From: NVTR01 sp036480115
GTDB lineage: Bacteria > Pseudomonadota > Alphaproteobacteria > Rhodobacterales > Rhodobacteraceae
Direction: 5' to 3'
NCBI GenBank assembly: GCA_965224795.1
Contig: CBDDAE010000001.1
Span: forward strand, 1,674,001 to 1,738,000
Length of the DNA: 64,000 bases
The notes beneath the pieces were generated by a model. It worked only from the letters and a program-made list of their open reading frames with translations. It did not search any database and was not told where the DNA came from. Shown here one piece after another: positions 42,536 through 51,834 of the stretch. How positions within the stretch are numbered: position 1 is the first letter of the stretch; every line of letters begins with the position of its first letter. Position numbers and translations under genes: made by a program.

Positions 42536-43699
42536 GTGGCAGGGGCAAGAAAAACCACAAAACTAAGTGAATCCGGAGGGAAAGTGGTTGATTCTGTCAT
42601 TAGCAAAATGTCCGAATCAAATGTCAAAAAGCCAGCGGAAATCGAAGATGCTGTCTTGGTAAACGAAAGCCCTGAACCAAAAAACCCAGAACCAACACGG
42701 CAAAAAACGCCTCAACCGGCGCGCAAAGGTGTACTTTTTCCACTATTGGCAGGGGGCGCTTTGGCCGGTGCAATTGGATTTGGAGCGGCATTATTCTTAC
42801 CAGCCTATAGCAAGATGTTTCAAGCGGATTCGACGGTGACTGACCAACTTTCAGCACAAAATACCACTTTGAAATCTGAAATTTCCGCGCTGCATTCAGA
42901 GATTGCCACCTTGGAACAAACGATAGCTGCCGGTCCTTCAAATGATACGATCGCCAGCCTGAAATCTGGTCAAGATACGACGGTCCAGAATGCGACGGAA
43001 CAGGCTGCAACCCTGACTGCACTTGCGACCCGTATCGCTGATGTTGAAAACAGACCAATCCCTGACATAGGCGCCACAGCTGAAGCCGTGGCAACATATG
43101 AGCGCGAGCTTACCGCCATGCGAGAGATGTTTGCGAAAGAACTGGCCCGGATTGAAACGGTACAGGTAGCTTCGACAACCGCGCAGGTTAATGCGGCAAT
43201 ACAATCCGATACTGTTGCCAAAAAAGTGGCCTATTCCGCTGTTCAAAGAGCAATTGAGTCAGGGGAAGCGTTTGCTTCGCCCTTGGCAGCGCTGGCAAAT
43301 GCGGGAATTGAGATGCCCGACGCACTGACGCAGGCGGGTGAAGTAGGCATCATAACCCTGGCTGCACTTCAAGAACAGTTTCCCGGTGCCGCGCGACTAT
43401 CCCTGAATGCCGCGATCCGCGCGCAAGCAGATGCCGGAACAACAAATAAAGTCACAGCTTTTTTTCGTACCCAGCTTGGTGCGCGCTCACTTAGCCCGCA
43501 GGAAGGCGACGGCCCGGATGCAATACTGTCGAGGGCAGAAGCAGCCTTAAAAAATGCGGATTTATCCGGGGCAATTGCAGAAATTTCAGCCCTGACTGAG
43601 GCCGGGGCCAAAGGGATGGCGGATTGGGCCGACCTTGCCCGCTCGCGGCAAACCGTAGTTGATGGATTGGCAGAACTGACTGCCGCGTTGGAATTCTAG
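42536..43699 (+). CDS. Mic60/mitofilin-like membrane protein (COG4223)
   Basis: This 387-residue protein starts at GTG, preceded by GAGGGG. It has a Ser/Pro/Lys-rich cytoplasmic N-terminus (1-65), one transmembrane segment (about 66-88), a long coiled-coil region (about 100-235) and a C-terminal mitofilin-like helical domain (about 250-387). Alphaproteobacterial homologues of Mic60 sit in exactly this hemD-hemY context and have been linked to intracytoplasmic membrane shape. That function is carried over from the family. hemY follows after 9 bases. Confidence 0.85.
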   Translation: MAGARKTTKLSESGGKVVDSVISKMSESNVKKPAEIEDAVLVNESPEPKNPEPTRQKTPQPARKGVLFPLLAGGALAGAIGFGAALFLPAYSKMFQADSTVTDQLSAQNTTLKSEISALHSEIATLEQTIAAGPSNDTIASLKSGQDTTVQNATEQAATLTALATRIADVENRPIPDIGATAEAVATYERELTAMREMFAKELARIETVQVASTTAQVNAAIQSDTVAKKVAYSAVQRAIESGEAFASPLAALANAGIEMPDALTQAGEVGIITLAALQEQFPGAARLSLNAAIRAQADAGTTNKVTAFFRTQLGARSLSPQEGDGPDAILSRAEAALKNADLSGAIAEISALTEAGAKGMADWADLARSRQTVVDGLAELTAALEF

Positions 43700-43708
43700 G
43701 AAAAAAAT

Positions 43709-45181
43709 ATGCTTTGGTCATTGATTAAAATTATTTTGTTTATTGGTATTGTCGCGGGGCTTACCTATGGCGTCGGCATATTGGCCGAAACCAGCGGAGG
43801 TATACGTGTATCCTTTGGCCAAACAGAACTTAACCTGGATCCATTGCGCGCCGCTGTAGTTGCAGTGCTGTTAGTGTTGGCGATATGGATCGGCCTAAAG
43901 TTGTTGTCCCTGCTGGTGGCCGTTTTTCGGTTCATCAATGGCGATGAAACGGCGATATCGCGGTACTTTAATCGCAACCGCGAACGCAAAGGTTTTGAAG
44001 CACTGGCAGACGGAATGACAGCACTGGCCCTGGGCGAGGGTCGGTTGGCCATGTCAAAGGCCGCCAAGGCCGAAAAGTACCTGTCTCGCCCAGAATTGAC
44101 AAATTTGATTTCCGCACAAGCAGCCGAGATCTCTGGCGACCGTCAAAAAGCGGAAGAAGTTTACAAACGGCTGTTGCAGGACGATCGAACCCGCTTTCTT
44201 GGTGTACGCGGCATCATGAAGCAAAAGTTGGAAGACGGTGACACCGAAACCGCGATGCTATTGGCACAAAAAGCTTTTGCACTGAAACCAAACCATGCGG
44301 AAACCGGCGACGTATTGTTGCGCTTGCAGGCTGACAACGAAGACTGGAAGGGGGCCCGCGCAACGCTTTCAGAAAAACTGCGCCAAGGTGTTTTGCCGCG
44401 AGATGTACATAAACGCCGGGACGCGGTTCTTGCTTTGTCTGAAGCGCGCGAGGTATTTCGCGACGGATCGACCGTGGAAGCACGTGAGGCCGCCATTGAA
44501 GCCAACCGTCTGTCACCCGATCTGATCCCTGCAGCAGTCATGGCGGCGCAAGCTTATATCACAGCAAACAAAGCCCGTAATGCGACGCGGATTTTGAAAA
44601 AGGCGTGGGACGCCCACCCCCACCCAGATCTTGCCGCAGCTTTTGCAAGTATTTTCCCCGATGAAGATCCAAACACGCGGATCAAACGGTTTGCCAAGCT
44701 GACCAAATCAACGCCAGATCATTCAGAAACTAAAATGCTGAATGCCGAACTGTACATAGCCACAAAGGACTATTCGGCAGCACGAAGCGCACTGGGTGAC
44801 TTGATAGAAAGCGATCCAACTGCACGGTCCTTGGCCATCATGGCTGCGATCGAACGTGGTGAAGGCAGTGAAGAAGCTGTTGTTCGGGGTTGGCTTGCTA
44901 AGGCAGTAACGGCATCGCGCGGCCCACAATGGGTGTGCAGTAATTGCCAAACAGTGCACAGCATTTGGGCCCCAGTATGTAACAACTGCAGTGGATTTGA
45001 CACTATGACCTGGAGCGTCCCAGAGAATGGTGAAGTTGCCATGCCGGCCTCTACAGAAATGCTGCCGTTAATTGTTGGTGAAATCGAAAATGAAGTCGAT
45101 GACGTTGAGATTGTAGAAGATGATCCGTTGGAAGAAACTGCGATCGTTCTGCCAGCAGGTTCTGCAACCGCCGAAGCCTGA
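43709..45181 (+). CDS. hemY: HemY-type TPR membrane protein with zinc ribbon
   Basis: This 490-residue protein has two N-terminal transmembrane segments (about 4-26 and 46-70, the HemY N-domain), a helical TPR-like region (about 95-380) and a C-terminal CSNCQTVHSIWAPVCNNCSG zinc or rubredoxin-like ribbon (about 410-430). An acidic tail follows. It is the HemY of heme-gene clusters, not the protoporphyrinogen oxidase of the same name. The ribbon recalls LapB. Its exact role is unknown. It is the last gene of hemD-Mic60-hemY. Confidence 0.9.
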   Translation: MLWSLIKIILFIGIVAGLTYGVGILAETSGGIRVSFGQTELNLDPLRAAVVAVLLVLAIWIGLKLLSLLVAVFRFINGDETAISRYFNRNRERKGFEALADGMTALALGEGRLAMSKAAKAEKYLSRPELTNLISAQAAEISGDRQKAEEVYKRLLQDDRTRFLGVRGIMKQKLEDGDTETAMLLAQKAFALKPNHAETGDVLLRLQADNEDWKGARATLSEKLRQGVLPRDVHKRRDAVLALSEAREVFRDGSTVEAREAAIEANRLSPDLIPAAVMAAQAYITANKARNATRILKKAWDAHPHPDLAAAFASIFPDEDPNTRIKRFAKLTKSTPDHSETKMLNAELYIATKDYSAARSALGDLIESDPTARSLAIMAAIERGEGSEEAVVRGWLAKAVTASRGPQWVCSNCQTVHSIWAPVCNNCSGFDTMTWSVPENGEVAMPASTEMLPLIVGEIENEVDDVEIVEDDPLEETAIVLPAGSATAEA

Positions 45182-45200
45182 TCCTGAAAGCTTTGGAAAA

Positions 45201-46382
45201 TTAGACTTTTGCTGTGTTCGGACAATTCCAGACGATATTTTCAATTGAGACAAATCGCGCCATTCTATTCACCTCAGCCCGCAGCTTATCTGCACGCACA
45301 GTGGACCAGACAATAGATTTTTCCGGCCAGATATTTTGGACAATTAGTGAATTTTTACTTCTATCTGCCTTCATTTCTATCCGGCCGACGAACCGGTCGC
45401 CTTCTAGAATCGGATAAACGTAGTACCCCCAACGGCGTTTGGCCTTAGGAACAAACATCTCAACCCGATATTCAAAACCAAACAGCCGTTCCAGACGATT
45501 TCGGTCTCGGACCGCTGGATCAAACGGGTTTAATATTCGCAAGCGGGATGTGGGGGGCTTTAGGCTACTTAAGCATTCGGCAATATCATTTGGCGCCAGT
45601 GCATCCGCCCAACTTCCGTCGGCGGCTTGAATTTCAACGGCTGTTAGTGAATCGGCCGAGTTCGCAATCCATTCCTTTACCTCTTTGGCGGATACCGCAT
45701 CCCAAAATCGCTGAATTTCCCCCGGCGTACCCGCGCCAATTCGCTCCAGTGCAGAACTACAAAGCCAATTGATCTGGTCCACGTCGCTATGGGAAACAGC
45801 AAGCAAATTCGACGGAAACACATTTTCTGCAAGGTCATAATATTTGGTAAAATTTACACGTTTGCAGGTTGCAAGTTCACCTGCATACCACATGTAATCT
45901 AGGGCTAATTTATGCGGTGGTCGCGACCACATTTGTTTAGGTCCTTTAATCTTGGTTTCGAAAGCGTGGGTAGATAGTGACCCTTCCCTGCGAATGCGGG
46001 CCTTGATTGCCTCTCGGCCATCCGACCCCAACATGGCGCTGTACCAGCGCGATGCATCTAGGTTTTCTTTCATGCGGCGAAATTGGCGTTGCCACATTGG
46101 TAAAAATTGCATTGGAATAACCGAAGCATCGTGGGTGAAATGTTCGAACAACAGTCTTTCTTTAGCCAATAGCTCGTTGAGCATCGGTTCGCGGTAGTTT
46201 TGGTTGCGACTCCAGATGATATGATGATGTGCTCGGACGACGACCTGAATGGTGTCTAATTGGACAAACCCAAGTTGCTTAACAATGGACATAACATCCA
46301 GCGGCCCGGTAGGCGCGGTTGCCAGTCCTTGGGAAAATAGCCATAGCGCACGGGCCTGGCGGTTATCAATTCGGATTGTCAT
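45201..46382 (-). CDS. YcaQ/AlkX-like winged-helix DNA glycosylase
   Basis: This 393-residue protein belongs to the HTH_42/YcaQ family: QARALWLFSQGLA at the start, GFVQLDTIQVVVRAHHHIIWSR with the catalytic QxD, HFTHDASVIPMQFLPMW, and LNPFDPAVRDRNRLERLFGFEYRVEMFVP(x)KRRWGYYVYPIL near the end. Family members unhook interstrand crosslinks and alkylated bases. I chose the ATG at 46382. It is convergent with hemY, with 19 bases between the stops. Confidence 0.92.
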   Translation of the reverse strand: MTIRIDNRQARALWLFSQGLATAPTGPLDVMSIVKQLGFVQLDTIQVVVRAHHHIIWSRNQNYREPMLNELLAKERLLFEHFTHDASVIPMQFLPMWQRQFRRMKENLDASRWYSAMLGSDGREAIKARIRREGSLSTHAFETKIKGPKQMWSRPPHKLALDYMWYAGELATCKRVNFTKYYDLAENVFPSNLLAVSHSDVDQINWLCSSALERIGAGTPGEIQRFWDAVSAKEVKEWIANSADSLTAVEIQAADGSWADALAPNDIAECLSSLKPPTSRLRILNPFDPAVRDRNRLERLFGFEYRVEMFVPKAKRRWGYYVYPILEGDRFVGRIEMKADRSKNSLIVQNIWPEKSIVWSTVRADKLRAEVNRMARFVSIENIVWNCPNTAKV

Positions 46383-46426
46383 CAAAGACTAATTACTGCC
46401 AAGGACGTCAGGCGGCAACCGGCGGC

Positions 46427-46458
46427 AAGAAAAAGGCCCGGGCGCGAACGCCCGGACC
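46427..46458 (-). terminator. Intrinsic terminator after amtB
   Basis: On the minus strand GGTCCGGGCG-TTCG-CGCCCGGGCC (46458-46435) forms a 10-bp stem with one wobble and a stable TTCG loop, followed by TTTTTCTT. It begins 30 bases after the amtB stop. Confidence 0.88.
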
Positions 46459-46488
46459 CCTAACACTTCAACACGCTACTATTAAATT

Positions 46489-47799
46489 TTAGCTGTGGTA
46501 GGCGGCTTCCCCATGTGAACTAAGATCCAGACCCATGGTTTCAGCCTCGGCATCGACCCGCAGGCCGATGACCATATCGATAATTTTAAACAAAATCACC
46601 GATACGATGCCACACCATACTATTGTGATGATAACCGCTTTGATTTGGATCAATGCCTGCGCCATCATTACGTAATCGTCACCCATAATCCCGCCCAGCG
46701 ATCCGGCCGAGAATATCCCAGTACCAACAGCACCGACGATGCCGCCGATGCCGTGGATGCCAAAAACATCCAAGCTGTCATCATAGCCAAACTTGTTTTT
46801 GATCGTCGTGACAAAGAAATAGCAGATTACGGCTGCTAAAGCGCCCAGGGCAATCGCACCAACCGGGCCTACAGACCCAGCTGCAGGTGTTATAGCCACC
46901 AACCCGGTGACCATCCCGGATGCAGCACCTAGCATGGACGCCTTGCCGCGGGTTACCGCTTCAATTGCCGACCAGGCAAGAATTGCACCTGCTGTCGCTG
47001 TAAAGGTATTAATGACAGCCAATGTTGCACCGCCATTTGCTTCCAGGTTAGAGCCAGCGTTAAAGCCAAACCAGCCAAACCAAAGCATCGCAGCGCCCAC
47101 CATCGTCAGGGTCATCGAGTGGGGGGCCATGTTATCTTTACCAAACCCTTTGCGTTTACCAACCATGATTGCCCCGACAAGCGCGGCAATCCCGGCATTT
47201 ATGTGCACCACAGTGCCCCCGGCAAAATCCAAAGCGCCCATGTTAAAGATGTATCCAGCGCCGTCCCAAACCATGTGTGCAATAGGGAAATAAACAAATG
47301 TTACCCAAAGGATTGTGAACATTAACAGTGCAGAAAATTTGATCCGTTCTGCAAATGCTCCGACGATCAAGGCTGGCGTTATCGCGGCAAATGTCATTTG
47401 GAAGGCGATAAAGATATATTCTGGGATCACCACTCCGTCGGTAAATGTGGCTGACATTGAATCGACATTGACGCCTGCCAGGAACAGCTTGCCAAAACCA
47501 CCCCAGTAAGGGCTGGTACCGCCGCCAAAGGCCATCGAGTAGCCGTAGACAACCCATATCACCATGACGACAGCGGTAATCAGTGTGCATTGCATCAGGA
47601 CAGAAAGCATGTTTTTGGTCCGAACCAGACCGCCGTAAAATAGTGCCAAGCCCGGCAAAATCATGAACAGAACCAATATGGTGGATGTCATCATCCAGGC
47701 CACGTCACCCTTGTCCATTGTTGCTTCTTGGGCCAATGCAGGAAGCGCGGTCATCATCGCGACCCCAGCCAGACCTAGTTTTTTCGTTAGTTTAGACAT
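46489..47799 (-). CDS. amtB: Ammonium transporter AmtB
   Basis: This 436-residue protein has a cleavable signal peptide (residues 1-22, ending PALAQ) followed by 11 membrane segments. The channel histidine pair is present in YFPIAHMVWDG and FGIHGIGGIVGAVGTG, together with GGLVRTKNMLSVLMQ and FAGGTVVHINAGIAALV. I chose the ATG at 47799, preceded by GGGGA. Many relatives have glnK just upstream; here there is none, and the 246 bases upstream hold no recognisable gene or correctly spaced sigma-54 site. Confidence 0.96.
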   Translation of the reverse strand: MSKLTKKLGLAGVAMMTALPALAQEATMDKGDVAWMMTSTILVLFMILPGLALFYGGLVRTKNMLSVLMQCTLITAVVMVIWVVYGYSMAFGGGTSPYWGGFGKLFLAGVNVDSMSATFTDGVVIPEYIFIAFQMTFAAITPALIVGAFAERIKFSALLMFTILWVTFVYFPIAHMVWDGAGYIFNMGALDFAGGTVVHINAGIAALVGAIMVGKRKGFGKDNMAPHSMTLTMVGAAMLWFGWFGFNAGSNLEANGGATLAVINTFTATAGAILAWSAIEAVTRGKASMLGAASGMVTGLVAITPAAGSVGPVGAIALGALAAVICYFFVTTIKNKFGYDDSLDVFGIHGIGGIVGAVGTGIFSAGSLGGIMGDDYVMMAQALIQIKAVIITIVWCGIVSVILFKIIDMVIGLRVDAEAETMGLDLSSHGEAAYHS

Positions 47800-48003
47800 T
47801 TTGATATCCCCATTAGTCGGCAGGTGCCCCCGCATAGAATCTGCAGCACTAGATTTAGGTCCAGAGAGCTAGGATCAAGGAACTTGGGCAATACTACAGT
47901 GCCATTACATGCAAGACTTGCAATTTAATGCATATCTTAGGCCGTTTGCCTGTTTTTTAGGCAGAATAAATTTTACGGCATTCTGTAAGGGCCTGACATT
48001 TTC

Positions 48004-48018
48004 TTAATCAGTGGTTAT
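48004..48018. promoter_or_regulatory. CtrA-like site (TTAA-N7-TTAT) before the penicillin-binding protein gene
   Basis: TTAA and TTAT are separated by seven bases, one mismatch from the CtrA consensus, 27 bases before the start codon. The spacing would place it over a promoter, but one mismatch in an AT-rich gap can arise by chance. Confidence 0.25.
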
Positions 48019-48045
48019 TCTGAAAAAAAAGAGCAGGCATAAAGA

Positions 48046-50205
48046 ATGAGCGGCAACGGTCCGAAAAAACGCACCGCCCTTGTGGCGGATAAGCGGTATC
48101 CTAAGAAAAAACCCAAATCTTCGACAAAAACGGTGGCGCGGCGAAAAACTAAGGCCCGAAAGAAACCGACAACACAACGTAAACGCAGCGGTATAAGTTG
48201 GGTACTTGGTCGGATATTTAAGTGGGTCTTTGGGCTGATATGGCGTCTGGTTTGGCGCGGCACATTGGTTGTAGCTTTGATCCTTGGGGCGGCAATTTTT
48301 TATTTTTACACCACCCTACCGCCAGTTGGTGACTTGTTGGACGCACGCGCACGCGGCTCAGTTACGCTGCTGGATCGAAATGATGCGGTTTACGCCTGGC
48401 GCGGTGAGCAGTTTGGAGGCCAGATATCCTCTACGACGATTTCTCCACATTTGAAAAACGCGGTCATTGCCACAGAAGACAAGCGCTTTTATCGGCATTT
48501 TGGGGTAAGCCCCCGAGGAGTTGCCTCGGCCGTCAGGATCAATTTGCGAGAAGGGCGTGGACCGCTTTCTGGCCATGGTGGTTCAACCATTACCCAGCAA
48601 TCGGCTAAGTTACTGTGTCTTGGTACTCCATTTGATCCGACAAACTGGGAAAGTGAAGCCGCATATGAAGCAGATTGTCGGCAGGGTTCCATGTGGCGCA
48701 AAATTAAAGAAGCAGTTTATGCCTTCGCGCTGGAAGTTAAATATTCAAAAGACGAAGTTTTAACAATCTATCTGAACCGGGCATATTTGGGTGCTGGATC
48801 ACGCGGGTTTGAAGCCGCAAGCCAACGATACTTTGGAAAATCGGCCGCCAATGTCGGCCCGGCAGAGGCGGCGATGCTTGCAGGCCTTTTGACCGCGCCA
48901 TCAAGATATGCGCCTACAGCGAATTTGGAACGATCACAGAATCGCTCGGGCGTAATTGTCGATCTGATGCAGGACCAAGGTTATTTAACGCCATCCCAAG
49001 CCAGCGAGGCCCGCACAAACCCCGCCGTATTGTCAGAGGCAGCCCAAGCTAGGGCAGGCGGTTACTTTGCCGATTGGGTGATGGACACCGGCCCCAGCTA
49101 TCTGACCCGCGACACGACAGAGGATGTGATCATCCGAACTACATTTGATCAACGCATTCAAAACGCAGCCGAAGAAGCCCTGCAACTGGTGTTTGATACA
49201 AAGGTAAAGGAGGGTTCCGCAGCCCAGGCAGCTATCGTTGTCATGTCTTCAGACGGCGCTGTTCGGGCCATGGTCGGAGGTCGCAAGTTTCGCGGTGTTG
49301 CCGGACAGTTCAACCGGGCCATACAGGCTAAGCGGCAAACAGGATCGGCATTTAAACCCTTTGTTTATGCAACAGCACTGGATTTGGGCTACACCTATGC
49401 AGATACGGTGATGGATGAGCCACTTACAATAGACATCCCCGGTTCAGGCCCTTGGTCTCCGCGCAATTACAGCAACGAATTTCGCGGCCCTGTTACCCTT
49501 ACCGATGCCCTCAAGCATTCATTGAATACCCCTGCCGTACGGATTTCAGAAGCTGTTGGCCGGGAAAACGTCCGTAATATTGCAGCAGAATTTGGCATTA
49601 AAAGCGAACTGGCAGTCGGCCCGGCACTGGCCTTGGGGGTTTCAGAATCCACGTTGTTGGAAATGACCGGGGCCTATGCCGGAATTTTGAACGGGGGTTC
49701 CAGTGTCACGCCCTACGGGTTGATTGAATTGCGACTGCGCGGGGATAGTGAGCCGCTAATGAATCAGGGTGGCGGCATTGGTGAAAGAGTGATTACCCCG
49801 GATGCAGCGAAACAACTGATCTATATGATGAGCCAGGTTGTTGATGGTGGTACCGGTCAGCGCGCCAAGCTTCCTGGCCGTGAGACGGCTGCGAAAACTG
49901 GTACCACTCAGGCCGCACGGGACGCTTGGTATCTGGGTTTCTCAGCTGACTATGTCACGGGTGTTTGGATGGGTTACGATGACAACACACCTTTGGTGGG
50001 TGTCACCGGCGGTGGCTTACCAGCGGACATATGGCGTGAAACCATGCTGCGCGTTCACGAAGAATTACCCATGCGCCCCTTGCCAATGCTACAGGTTGCC
50101 CAGCCGCCTGTTGTGCAAGAAGGTTTTGGAAATGAAAGCCAACAGAATGGTGGCGGCATTATCGATCAGATTTTACGCGATATTTTCGGCGGCCGAAACA
50201 GATAG
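48046..50205 (+). CDS. Bifunctional class A penicillin-binding protein (PBP1-type)
   Basis: This 719-residue protein has a long Lys/Arg-rich cytoplasmic tail (1-50), one transmembrane segment (about 72-90), a GT51 glycosyltransferase domain with catalytic Glu144 (IATEDKRFYRHFG) and GGSTITQQ, and a transpeptidase domain with Ser434-x-x-Lys437 (TGSAFKPF), Ser492-x-Asn494 and Lys617-Thr-Gly. It polymerises and crosslinks peptidoglycan. Two Cys (191, 211) flank an insert in the GT domain. It is convergent with mlaC, with 9 bases between the stops. Confidence 0.95.
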   Translation: MSGNGPKKRTALVADKRYPKKKPKSSTKTVARRKTKARKKPTTQRKRSGISWVLGRIFKWVFGLIWRLVWRGTLVVALILGAAIFYFYTTLPPVGDLLDARARGSVTLLDRNDAVYAWRGEQFGGQISSTTISPHLKNAVIATEDKRFYRHFGVSPRGVASAVRINLREGRGPLSGHGGSTITQQSAKLLCLGTPFDPTNWESEAAYEADCRQGSMWRKIKEAVYAFALEVKYSKDEVLTIYLNRAYLGAGSRGFEAASQRYFGKSAANVGPAEAAMLAGLLTAPSRYAPTANLERSQNRSGVIVDLMQDQGYLTPSQASEARTNPAVLSEAAQARAGGYFADWVMDTGPSYLTRDTTEDVIIRTTFDQRIQNAAEEALQLVFDTKVKEGSAAQAAIVVMSSDGAVRAMVGGRKFRGVAGQFNRAIQAKRQTGSAFKPFVYATALDLGYTYADTVMDEPLTIDIPGSGPWSPRNYSNEFRGPVTLTDALKHSLNTPAVRISEAVGRENVRNIAAEFGIKSELAVGPALALGVSESTLLEMTGAYAGILNGGSSVTPYGLIELRLRGDSEPLMNQGGGIGERVITPDAAKQLIYMMSQVVDGGTGQRAKLPGRETAAKTGTTQAARDAWYLGFSADYVTGVWMGYDDNTPLVGVTGGGLPADIWRETMLRVHEELPMRPLPMLQVAQPPVVQEGFGNESQQNGGGIIDQILRDIFGGRNR

Positions 50206-50214
50206 CAAAACCCA

Positions 50215-50808
50215 CTACCCGATTTTATTAAGATCGGCGATCAACAGATCGACGTCACCTTTGCGTTTGTCCAGCATGGCACCAATTTCGGCGCGCTCAG
50301 CTTTGATCAGGCTGATACCTTCGATCTTAATATCTATGAATTTGCCATTTTGGTCAGCCACAACAAATTGCAACTCAAATGGGGCTTCACCTGCCAAGAT
50401 CGCCGTCGCACTCACCTCATAAAACGATTTGACGGCCTTGGTATTTTTGATTTCGATACGACCACCAATAAATTCGCGAAACCGACGTCCATATTTACGC
50501 GAGATATAGGTTTGGAACGTTGAGGCGAAAAGTTTGCGCTGTGCCGGGCTTGCGGCACGGGAAGCGGGCCCTAAAACCAACTGGCCGATGCGCTTCCCAT
50601 CAGCATATTTGCTAAAAATACCCTCAAAGCGTTTCAGCATTGATGCTTCGGAACCGCCAGAGTTAATGATGCTGTTGATATCATCAACCGCATTTCCAAT
50701 AAGCTTTGCCGCTTTAGCCTCGCTAAAAGCAAAAACCGGGTTAGACCAAAATGCCAGGGTCACAGCTCCACTTGCCATAAACGCCCGTCTGCTAATTGTA
50801 CTATTCAT
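50215..50808 (-). CDS. mlaC: Phospholipid-binding MlaC / Ttg2D family periplasmic protein
   Basis: This protein of 197 residues starts with a twin-arginine-like signal (STISRRAFMASGAVTLAFW, cleavage after VFAF). The mature part is an MlaC domain (KRFEGIFSKYADGKRIGQLVLG, TYISRKYGRRFREFIGG, FELQFVVADQNGKFIDIKIEGISLI). MlaC carries phospholipids between the outer-membrane MlaA complex and the inner-membrane MlaFEDB. I chose ATG 50808 with GAGGA upstream. It overlaps mlaA by 8 bases. mlaFED is not in this window. Confidence 0.93.
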   Translation of the reverse strand: MNSTISRRAFMASGAVTLAFWSNPVFAFSEAKAAKLIGNAVDDINSIINSGGSEASMLKRFEGIFSKYADGKRIGQLVLGPASRAASPAQRKLFASTFQTYISRKYGRRFREFIGGRIEIKNTKAVKSFYEVSATAILAGEAPFELQFVVADQNGKFIDIKIEGISLIKAERAEIGAMLDKRKGDVDLLIADLNKIG

Positions 50809-51556
50809 AATCTTCCTCATAGAGATCATAAAGATCATCACTTACCGCGTCGCTTTCCCCGCCCAAGTCAAACCGCCGACTTTCCAGGTACAGAAGCCGG
50901 GCTTGGGCGTAACTATCCGCACTTTCATACAATATAGAGTCTATAGTACCGCGAAACCGATAGCGGTCACCAACATTTGATGCGACCGCGACCACCGGCC
51001 CTACATAACGTTCCGGGGCTGGCAAAAGCGTGTTAATCGGGTCAATAAACAGATCGACCACCATTCCAACAGTATCGCGTGTCGTAGAGGGGCCAATAAA
51101 GGGCACTTCCATATAGGCGCCTTCCTGAAAACCCCAAACATGCATGGTTTCACCAAAATCGCTGTCGCGCGGCTCAACCCCTGCTGAAAGCGCTGGATCA
51201 AAAAGCCCACCCAGACCAAAAGTCGAATTAATTAAGAAACGCGCAGTGTTGTGCAGCGCATCTTCTATATTCAATTGCAAAACATCGTTCAAAACCGTCC
51301 CGGGAATCGACAAGTTGGATGCAAAATTTCCCACCCCAAGGCGCATAGGTTCCGGCAATATACCGCCATAAACTGTAGAAGCGGGCCGTAAAAGCGCCTT
51401 GTCTACACTGCGATTAAATTCATGCACGTTGCGGTTTCTCGCTTCATACGGGTCAAGAACTCCGCCGGCTACTTCCGGCGACGCGCATCCTGCCAGCGTT
51501 ATTGTCAACGCCAGCAATGCGACCAATTGATAAGGTTTTCCAAAAAGCAGCTTCAA
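50801..51556 (-). CDS. mlaA: Outer-membrane phospholipid transport lipoprotein MlaA (VacJ)
   Basis: This protein has a lipoprotein signal with lipobox LAGC and the MlaA domain: DPYEARNRNVHEFNRSVD, FLINSTFGLGGLFDPA, DFGETMHVWGFQEGAYMEVPFIGPSTTRDTVG and LYLESRRFD. It removes surface-exposed phospholipids from the outer membrane. I chose the TTG at 51556 (251 residues), which has GGCGGA eight bases upstream and gives a normal signal peptide. An alternative at 51613 adds 19 residues. The C-terminus is very acidic (YDLYEEDYE). Confidence 0.92.
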   Translation of the reverse strand: MKLLFGKPYQLVALLALTITLAGCASPEVAGGVLDPYEARNRNVHEFNRSVDKALLRPASTVYGGILPEPMRLGVGNFASNLSIPGTVLNDVLQLNIEDALHNTARFLINSTFGLGGLFDPALSAGVEPRDSDFGETMHVWGFQEGAYMEVPFIGPSTTRDTVGMVVDLFIDPINTLLPAPERYVGPVVAVASNVGDRYRFRGTIDSILYESADSYAQARLLYLESRRFDLGGESDAVSDDLYDLYEEDYE

Positions 51557-51834
51557 AATGTTTTTCCGCCCAGTATTTACCAGCCCTATTTCACATAGTA
51601 AGAGGTTTTGCAAAACCCATTGATTAAAGAAGCTGAATCAAAAGATGTGACCATTTGGCGACAACTGGCTTTATGGCGGTATTTTTGGCATATTTCCGCG
51701 CAGTTATTCCAAATAACCACCGCTAAACGGATAAACGGGCTTCTATTGAATCCCCGCCTAAAGAGTAAATTAGTAGTTTTCAGCAAACCAAATCCCGGTT
51801 AGCGTCCAGTCGAAAAAACTCGGAGATCAGCAAA

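Noticed and set aside
47880..47940. Minus-strand TGGCAC...TTGC resembling a sigma-54 promoter before amtB
   Set aside because: The GG and GC dinucleotides are 12 bases apart instead of the required 10, so it would not work as a -24/-12 element.
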